Source: Citrobacter koseri ATCC BAA-895
GTDB lineage: Bacteria > Pseudomonadota > Gammaproteobacteria > Enterobacterales > Enterobacteriaceae
Direction of reading: 5' to 3'
DNA: 64,000 bases
NCBI RefSeq assembly: GCF_000018045.1
Contig: NC_009792.1
Location: 4,278,001-4,342,000 of the forward strand
The position numbers and the translations under genes are program-made. The notes beneath the pieces are model-generated. The model did not search any database and was not told the origin of the DNA. It worked only from the letters and a program-made list of their open reading frames with translations. Positions 56,868 through 64,000 of this stretch are shown in pieces; the stretch's first letter is position 1; the number at the start of each line of letters is the position of its first letter.

Positions 56868-58244
56868 ATGAAAATTATCATTCTGGGCGCAGGGCAAGTC
56901 GGCGGCACGCTGGCTGAAAACTTGGTCGGAGAGAACAACGACATCACGGTGGTCGATATCAATGGCGAACGCCTGCGTAGTTTACAGGACAAGTTCGATC
57001 TCCGCGTCGTGCAAGGGCATGGCTCTCACCCTCGCGTGCTGCGTGAAGCGGGTGCAGACGATGCGGATATGCTGGTCGCCGTGACCAGTTCCGATGAAAC
57101 GAATATGGTCGCCTGCCAGGTGGCCTATTCACTCTTCAATACGCCAAATCGTATCGCCCGTATCCGTTCGCCAGATTATGTCCGCGATGCGGATAAACTC
57201 TTCCACTCTGAAGCTGTCCCCATCGACCATCTTATTGCGCCAGAGCAACTGGTCATCGATAACATTTATCGCCTGATCGAATATCCCGGCGCATTGCAGG
57301 TCGTTAATTTCGCCGAAGGTAAAGTCAGTCTTGCGGTAGTGAAAGCCTATTATGGCGGGCCACTGATCGGGAACGCGTTATCCACGATGCGTGAGCATAT
57401 GCCACATATTGATACCCGCGTCGCCGCGATATTCCGTCATGACCGCCCCATTCGTCCCCAGGGTTCGACTATTGTAGAAGCAGGCGATGAAGTCTTTTTT
57501 ATTGCCGCATCACAGCATATCCGCGCGGTAATGAGCGAACTGCAACGTCTGGAGAAACCCTATAAGCGTATTATGTTAGTCGGAGGGGGAAATATCGGTG
57601 CCGGTCTCGCGCGTCGTCTGGAAAAAGATTACAGCGTCAAACTGATCGAGCGCGATCAACAGCGGGCCTCCGAACTTGCCGAAAAACTGCAAAATACAAT
57701 CGTCTTTTTTGGCGATGCGTCGGATCAGGAACTGCTGGCTGAAGAGCATATTGATCAGGTTGATCTGTTTATTGCAGTCACCAACGATGATGAAGCCAAC
57801 ATTATGTCGGCAATGCTGGCCAAACGGATGGGTGCGAAGAAAGTAATGGTGCTCATTCAACGTCGCGCCTATGTGGATCTCGTCCAGGGGAGCGTCATTG
57901 ATATTGCCATTTCGCCACAGCAGGCCACGATTTCCGCGTTACTCAGCCATGTGCGTAAAGCCGATATTGTGGGAGTGTCATCGCTACGTCGTGGTGTAGC
58001 AGAAGCAATTGAAGCCGTTGCCCACGGTGATGAAAGTACATCTCGCGTCGTAGGCCGCGCCATTGATGAAATTAAACTTCCACCAGGAACAATAATTGGC
58101 GCTGTGGTTCGCGGTAACGATGTAATGATTGCCAATGACAATTTGCGCATTGAACAAGGCGATCATGTGATTATGTTCCTGACGGATAAAAAGTTTATTA
58201 CCGACGTCGAACGCTTATTCCAGCCAAGTCCTTTCTTCCTGTAA
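56868..58244 (+). CDS. trkA: TrkA, NAD-binding subunit of Trk potassium uptake
   Basis: Peripheral cytoplasmic protein that gates the TrkH and TrkG potassium channels. The 458-residue product contains two tandem RCK_N-RCK_C units. Rossmann loops are GAGQVGGTLAENL (residues 7-19) and VGGGNIGAGLARRL (about 239-252); RCK_C domains lie near 145-225 and 370-455. It has the same length as E. coli TrkA. A terminator follows and mscL has its own promoter region. Confidence 0.98.
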   Translation: MKIIILGAGQVGGTLAENLVGENNDITVVDINGERLRSLQDKFDLRVVQGHGSHPRVLREAGADDADMLVAVTSSDETNMVACQVAYSLFNTPNRIARIRSPDYVRDADKLFHSEAVPIDHLIAPEQLVIDNIYRLIEYPGALQVVNFAEGKVSLAVVKAYYGGPLIGNALSTMREHMPHIDTRVAAIFRHDRPIRPQGSTIVEAGDEVFFIAASQHIRAVMSELQRLEKPYKRIMLVGGGNIGAGLARRLEKDYSVKLIERDQQRASELAEKLQNTIVFFGDASDQELLAEEHIDQVDLFIAVTNDDEANIMSAMLAKRMGAKKVMVLIQRRAYVDLVQGSVIDIAISPQQATISALLSHVRKADIVGVSSLRRGVAEAIEAVAHGDESTSRVVGRAIDEIKLPPGTIIGAVVRGNDVMIANDNLRIEQGDHVIMFLTDKKFITDVERLFQPSPFFL

Positions 58245-58250
58245 TTATTT

Positions 58251-58273
58251 GGGCGCTAATGCAGCGCCCTCTT
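58251..58273 (+). terminator. Terminator of rsmB-trkA
   Basis: GGGCGCT (58251-58257) pairs with AGCGCCC (58263-58269) over AATGC, followed by TCTTT. Confidence 0.8.
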
Positions 58274-58385
58274 TAATTCCCCTGTTTTATCAGGGCTTAA
58301 TAAATGCTCCTTTAAACAATCCATAAATGGAAAATGCCTTAACATTTGTTAAACTTATAAACGTCAGTTGCATAGGGAGAATAAA

Positions 58386-58796
58386 ATGAGCTTTATTAAA
58401 GAGTTTCGCGAATTCGCGATGCGCGGGAATGTTGTTGATTTGGCAGTGGGTGTGATTATTGGTGCGGCATTCGGGAAGATCGTTTCTTCTCTGGTTGCTG
58501 ATATCATTATGCCGCCTCTGGGTTTGTTAATTGGCGGGATCGATTTTAAACAGTTTGCCTTTACGCTACGCGAAGCGCAGGGAGATATCCCGGCAGTCGT
58601 GATGCATTACGGTGTGTTTATTCAGAACGTCTTTGATTTTGTTATTGTGGCGTTTGCTATCTTCATGGCTATCAAACTGATCAACAAACTGAATCGTAAG
58701 AAAGAAGAACCGACGGAAGCGCCAGCGCCGACAACGGAAGAAGTATTGCTTTCTGAGATCCGCGATCTTCTGAAAGAACAAAACAACCGTTCTTAA
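58386..58796 (+). CDS. mscL: MscL, large-conductance mechanosensitive channel
   Basis: Pentameric inner-membrane channel that opens near lytic tension and releases solutes on hypo-osmotic shock. The 136-residue product has the N-terminal amphipathic helix, TM1 (about 15-45 with the gate [16 protein letters not shown]), a periplasmic loop, TM2 (about 77-100) and a charged C-terminal bundle. The ATG at 58386 follows AGGGAG and yields the E. coli length. Its stop codon overlaps the end of convergent arfA by four bases. Confidence 0.98.
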
Positions 58797-59011
58797 CAAG
58801 CCTTAATAAGCAGAAAGCCAGTGGTAAAAAAGTGATTCACTTTCTTGCCACTGGCCTCCCAGTTACCCCGATTGCCATGTTTGCCTTTACGCAGATAACT
58901 TCCTTTCCCTTTCTTATTTTTTTCAACACGTTGTCTGAAAAGCGGATCGTGCAGTAATGCCTCAATGGCGTTGTCTTTTATCTGCCCTTTCGTATGCTGA
59001 TAACGACTCAT
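58793..59011 (-). CDS. arfA: ArfA, alternative ribosome-rescue factor A
   Basis: Recruits release factor 2 to ribosomes stalled at the end of non-stop mRNA when trans-translation fails. The 72-residue frame has the functional N-terminal region and the [19 protein letters not shown] ribosome-tail-binding segment (about 34-52). A C-terminal hydrophobic tail ([12 protein letters not shown]) destabilises the full-length protein. An intragenic hairpin at 58817-58855 allows truncated, active ArfA to be made only when tmRNA is lacking. The leucine in YLRKG is a conservative change from methionine in E. coli. Confidence 0.96.
58817..58855 (-). promoter_or_regulatory. Intragenic terminator/RNase III hairpin of arfA
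   Basis: GCCAGTGG and CCACTGGC outer arms with an inner AAGAAAGTGA/TCACTTTTTT pairing form a long stem inside the arfA coding sequence, with a T run at the minus-strand end. In E. coli this structure causes termination or RNase III cleavage, producing non-stop arfA mRNA and so making ArfA subject to tmRNA control. Confidence 0.85.
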
Positions 59012-59068
59012 AATAACTCCAGTTTGTATGGTTTAACGGCGCGAGTGTAGGCTCATCAGGTCAATAAA

Positions 59069-59494
59069 TCAACACTCCTGCTTTACTCCGCTGGCACCTT
59101 GTTCCAGTGCTTCCAGAATTGAACAATAGACGCTGCTGTGTGCCGTTCCACAGCAGGCATCGTTCAGCCTCTGCAATGAACGCTGCATACTCTGTAATTC
59201 CGCAATTCGTGATTCGACCTCTTTCAGCCTTTCCTGCACGATTCCTTTCGACTCCTGGCAGGTATGGTGTTCAGGATCGACACGGATCGACAACAGTTCT
59301 CGGATCGACTCAAGCGTAAAGCCCAACTGCCGGGCATAGCGGATAAACTTAAGGCGCTGAAGATCGTTTTCCGTGTAGAGTCGGAAACCACCTTCCGTAC
59401 GCACTTCATGCTCCATCATCTGCTGCTTTTCATAGTAGCGGATGGTATCAGGCGTCACTTCTGCCAGCTTTGCCAGTTCACCAATACGATACAT
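59069..59494 (-). CDS. zntR: ZntR, zinc-responsive MerR-family activator
   Basis: Activates zntA, the zinc/cadmium/lead export ATPase, by distorting its promoter when zinc is bound. The 141-residue product has an N-terminal winged helix (MYRIGELAKLAEVTPDTIRYYE), a dimerisation coiled coil (about 82-112) and metal ligands Cys79, Cys114, Cys115, His119 and Cys124. The start at 59494 is preferred over an in-frame codon 18 residues earlier by family length. zntA is not nearby. yhdN is just upstream on the same strand (10-bp gap). Confidence 0.97.
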   Translation of the reverse strand: MYRIGELAKLAEVTPDTIRYYEKQQMMEHEVRTEGGFRLYTENDLQRLKFIRYARQLGFTLESIRELLSIRVDPEHHTCQESKGIVQERLKEVESRIAELQSMQRSLQRLNDACCGTAHSSVYCSILEALEQGASGVKQEC

Positions 59495-59504
59495 ATAAGC
59501 TCCG

Positions 59505-59873
59505 TTAGTCATCATTAATCTTATGCAGCAATTTATCTGCATATTCACCGCGTAAAAACCCGGTACTCAGCCCCGCCTGTCGTAGTTTTAGTTCAAGGAG
59601 CGATAAACGACGGCTCACTTCCTGATACCGTGGATCGTCCTGACGAATACCTTTAAGTAGATCCAGTAGCTGAATGGCTTCTTTACGCTGTTCAAGCTCC
59701 GGGGGAAGGCAACCGGCATTTTTGAGTAAACGGTAGCCAGTCCGTAATTCAGGCGGCACATGTGAGTCATCATCCAGGGCCAGCGGCTCACCGCTGCCGG
59801 GCAGATTATCAAACTCACCTTTAGTCTGTGCATCGATAATATGGTGCTCTGCCCACTGGTCCAGTAACCACAT
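59505..59873 (-). CDS. yhdN: YhdN, DUF1992 protein
   Basis: A 122-residue DnaJ-homologue-type DUF1992 protein of unknown function, with the family motif AEHHIIDAQTKGEFDNLPGSG (about 9-29) and DDDSHVPPELR. The start at 59873 (MWLLDQWAE) is chosen over one eight codons upstream to match E. coli. It is probably co-transcribed with zntR. Confidence 0.92.
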   Translation of the reverse strand: MWLLDQWAEHHIIDAQTKGEFDNLPGSGEPLALDDDSHVPPELRTGYRLLKNAGCLPPELEQRKEAIQLLDLLKGIRQDDPRYQEVSRRLSLLELKLRQAGLSTGFLRGEYADKLLHKINDD

Positions 59874-59940
59874 ACAACAACTCCAGGGGATGAACAAAAA
59901 GAGTACAGATATTGTAGATAAGTGGGGATACGGCGGATAT

Positions 59941-59969
59941 AAAAAAACCCGCCGGAGCGGGTTTTTTTA
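59941..59969. terminator. Bidirectional terminator between yhdN and rplQ
   Basis: AACCCGC-CGGA-GCGGGTT with seven A residues before and seven T residues after. On the minus strand it ends the alpha ribosomal-protein operon after rplQ. Confidence 0.92.
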
Positions 59970-59981
59970 CGTTACTACAGA

Positions 59982-60368
59982 TTACTCTGCAGCAGCTTCT
60001 GCTTTCGACTCAGAACGATCAACCAGCTCGATGTATGCCATCGGCGCGTTGTCGCCTGCACGGAAGCCACACTTCAGAATGCGAGTGTAACCACCGGCGC
60101 GGCTCGCGAAACGCGGGCCCAGTTCGTTAAACAGTTTTGCCACGATCTCGTTATCACGAGTACGGGCGAATGCCAGACGACGATTAGCTACGCTATCAGT
60201 CTTGGCAAGAGTAATCAGCGGCTCAACTACGCGACGCAGCTCTTTCGCTTTAGGCAGGGTCGTCTTGATGATCTCATGACGAACCAGTGAACCTGCCATG
60301 TTGCGGAACATAGCCTGGCGATGGCTGCTGTTGCGGTTCAGTTGACGACCACTCTTACGATGGCGCAT
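59982..60368 (-). CDS. rplQ: 50S ribosomal protein L17
   Basis: Large-subunit protein near the exit tunnel. The 128-residue product begins MRHRKSGRQLNRNSSHR and has the conserved ITTLPKAKELRR-like core; the C-terminal Ala/Glu tail is one residue longer than in E. coli. Last gene of the alpha operon, 40 bp after rpoA; the transcript ends at the terminator at 59941-59969. Confidence 0.98.
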   Translation of the reverse strand: MRHRKSGRQLNRNSSHRQAMFRNMAGSLVRHEIIKTTLPKAKELRRVVEPLITLAKTDSVANRRLAFARTRDNEIVAKLFNELGPRFASRAGGYTRILKCGFRAGDNAPMAYIELVDRSESKAEAAAE

Positions 60369-60408
60369 GACCTTATCCTTCTCAGTAAAACCTTAACCTG
60401 TGATCCGG

Positions 60409-61398
60409 TTACTCGTCAGCGATGCTTGCCGGTGGCCAGTTTTCCAGGCGCATGCCCAGAGACAGTCCACGGGAAGCCAGCACGTCTTTAATCTCAGTAA
60501 GAGATTTTTTACCTAGGTTAGGCGTCTTAAGAAGCTCAACCTCGGTACGCTGTACCAGATCACCGATATAGTGGATAGCTTCTGCTTTAAGGCAGTTAGC
60601 AGAGCGGACAGTCAATTCCAGATCGTCAACAGGGCGCAGCAGGATCGGATCGAATTCTGGTTTCTCTTCTTTCACTTCCGGCTGACGTACATCACGTAAG
60701 TCAACGAAAGCTTCCAGTTGTTCAGCCAGAATGGTTGCCGCACGACGAATCGCCTCTTCAGGATCGATTGTGCCGTTGGTTTCCATTTCGATGACCAGCT
60801 TGTCCAGGTCGGTACGCTGTTCTACACGCGCTGCTTCAACATTGTAGGCAATACGCTCTACAGGGCTGTAGCATGCGTCGACCAGCAGACGGCCGATTGG
60901 GCGCTCATCTTCTTCCGAATGAATTCGGGTAGAAGCCGGCACATAACCACGACCGCGCTGAACTTTGATACGCATGCTAATAGACGCGTTCTCATCGGTC
61001 AGGTGGCAGATCACGTGCTGCGGCTTGACGATTTCGACATCCCCGTCATGGGTAATGTCGGCTGCAGTCACAGGGCCAATGCCAGATTTATTCAAGGTAA
61101 GAATAACTTCATCTTTACCCTGAACTCTCACCGCCAGCCCTTTCAGGTTGAGCAGGATTTCCAGGATGTCTTCCTGAACGCCTTCTTTGGTGCTGTACTC
61201 ATGTAGTACACCATCAATCTCAACCTCGGTCACCGCGCAACCCGGCATCGATGAGAGCAGAATACGGCGCAGTGCGTTACCCAGAGTATGGCCAAAGCCA
61301 CGCTCTAAAGGCTCAAGGGTCACCTTGGCGTGCGTCGAACTCACTTGCTCGATATCTACCAGGCGCGGTTTTAGAAACTCTGTCACAGAACCCTGCAT
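60409..61398 (-). CDS. rpoA: RNA polymerase alpha subunit
   Basis: Dimerises to nucleate RNA polymerase assembly. Its C-terminal domain binds UP elements and activators such as CRP and Fis. The 329-residue product has the N-terminal assembly domain (1-235), a linker, and the C-terminal domain (about 249-329) with the DNA-contacting Arg265 region in [12 protein letters not shown] and the 290s helices [14 protein letters not shown]. Same length as E. coli. In the alpha operon between rpsD (25 bp) and rplQ. Confidence 0.99.
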
Positions 61399-61423
61399 TG
61401 TGTCCTCTCTTTGGTACTAAGCT

Positions 61424-62470
<1,047 letters not shown>

Positions 62471-62483
62471 TCAATCACCCCGA

Positions 62484-62840
62484 TTATTTCTTGATCGGTT
62501 TGCGCGGACCCTTACGGGTACGTGCGTTGGTCTTGGTACGCTGACCGCGAACCGGGAGACCACGACGATGACGCAAACCGCGATAGCAACCAAGATCCAT
62601 CAGGCGCTTGATGCTCATGCTGATTTCACGGCGCAGATCACCTTCAACGACAAATTTGGCAACTTCGTCACGCAGCGTGTCGATTTGTTCTTCAGACAGC
62701 TCACTGATCTTAACATTTTCAGCGATACCCGCTGCAGCCAGAATGGCTTTAGAACGGGTCTTACCGACGCCGTAGATCGAAGTTAACGCGATCACAGCAT
62801 GTTTCTGATCAGGAATGTTAATGCCTGCTATACGGGCCAC
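62484..62840 (-). CDS. rpsM: 30S ribosomal protein S13
   Basis: A 118-residue head protein contacting the 50S subunit and P-site tRNA. It begins with a GTG codon (62840) preceded by GGAG, as in E. coli, and this start lies inside the S4-binding pseudoknot. Conserved helix-two-turn-helix and the basic tail NARTRKGPRKPIKK are present. First gene of the alpha operon. Confidence 0.99.
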   Translation of the reverse strand: MARIAGINIPDQKHAVIALTSIYGVGKTRSKAILAAAGIAENVKISELSEEQIDTLRDEVAKFVVEGDLRREISMSIKRLMDLGCYRGLRHRRGLPVRGQRTKTNARTRKGPRKPIKK

Positions 62841-62925
62841 TATGCACTCCTACTATTTAATATGTACGCACCATGCTGAAAAGCCCGTTTTCAGGATACT
62901 CAAATGGAAACGTACAGACATACAA
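62825..62925 (-). promoter_or_regulatory. S4 translational operator (alpha-operon pseudoknot)
   Basis: The rpsM leader contains the CCTGAAAACGGGCTTTTCAG hairpin and the flanking GTACGTTTCC / GGTGCGTACATATT pairing segments that, in E. coli, form the nested pseudoknot bound by S4. The GTG start and its GGAG are part of the structure, so S4 binding traps the initiating ribosome and represses the operon. The sequence is nearly the same as the E. coli leader as recalled. Confidence 0.85.
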
Positions 62926-62932
62926 AAGATTG

Positions 62933-62951
62933 GCTGGCTAATCTAGCCAGC
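62933..62951 (-). terminator. Weak terminator between rpmJ and rpsM
   Basis: GCTGGCTA-GAT-TAGCCAGC on the minus strand followed by CCAATCTTTTG. It marks the boundary of the spc and alpha operons; the short T run suggests partial read-through. Confidence 0.55.
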
Positions 62952-62986
62952 TCAACCCAACTTTGCAAGAAAAATATGCGAATAAA

Positions 62987-64000
<1,014 letters not shown>

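Overview
This window is a chromosomal segment of an enteric bacterium. Gene content and order match the mdh-argR-mreBCD-accBC-fis-acrEF-rrnD-def-trkA-rpoA-secY region of Escherichia coli, Salmonella and Citrobacter, and most proteins have the same length as their E. coli K-12 counterparts. Several features point away from E. coli K-12 itself. msrPQ (yedYZ) sits beside acuI. A type II dehydroquinase (aroQ) precedes accB. A periplasmic alpha-carbonic anhydrase lies between prmA and dusB. A GabD-like dehydrogenase lies between yhcO and aaeB. The 16S V1/V3 segments look Salmonella/Citrobacter-like. Because these inserts occur together with an intact yhdWXYZ, Citrobacter is the best guess; this rests on recalled gene orders, not on a search.

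Layout. 1-2.8 kb: tail of degS, mdh, argR, yhcN. 2.8-9 kb: yhcO, a succinate-semialdehyde dehydrogenase, the aaeXAB aromatic-acid efflux operon and its regulator aaeR. 9-21.4 kb: a long minus-strand block read csrD, mreBCD, yhdE, rng, yhdP, tldD (cell shape, RNA turnover, envelope lipid transport). 21.6-32 kb: a plus-strand block with acuI, msrPQ (repair of oxidised periplasmic methionine), aroQ-accBC (shikimate step and acetyl-CoA carboxylase), yhdT-panF-prmA, carbonic anhydrase and dusB-fis. 32-39 kb: the DNA methylase yhdJ, yhdU, and the acrS/acrEF multidrug efflux locus. 39-43.7 kb: yhdWXYZ, a polar amino-acid ABC transporter behind a canonical sigma-54 promoter. 43.8-49.4 kb: a complete rRNA operon on the minus strand (16S, tRNA-Glu, 23S, 5S, tRNA-Thr, 5S) with promoters P1 and P2. 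49.6-54 kb: yrdA and the minus-strand dprA-smg-yrdD-tsaC-aroE-yrdB cluster. 54-58.8 kb: def-fmt-rsmB-trkA-mscL. 58.8-59.9 kb: arfA, zntR, yhdN. 60-64 kb: the alpha ribosomal operon (rpsM-rpsK-rpsD-rpoA-rplQ) and the end of the spc operon (secY partial, rpmJ).

Most of the window is conserved housekeeping DNA, and I did not find a wholly novel gene system, prophage, insertion sequence or CRISPR array. The points most worth a second look are: a perfect 12-bp inverted repeat that buries the msrP ribosome-binding site; a tRNA-Glu spacer in an rRNA operon at the rrnD locus, where E. coli K-12 has tRNA-Ile/tRNA-Ala; tandem 5S genes that differ only by a compensatory base pair; the sigma-54/NtrC-type control region of yhdWXYZ; the three accessory enzyme genes placed in conserved gene strings; and two TTACGTAA palindromes exactly two helical turns apart between mdh and argR.
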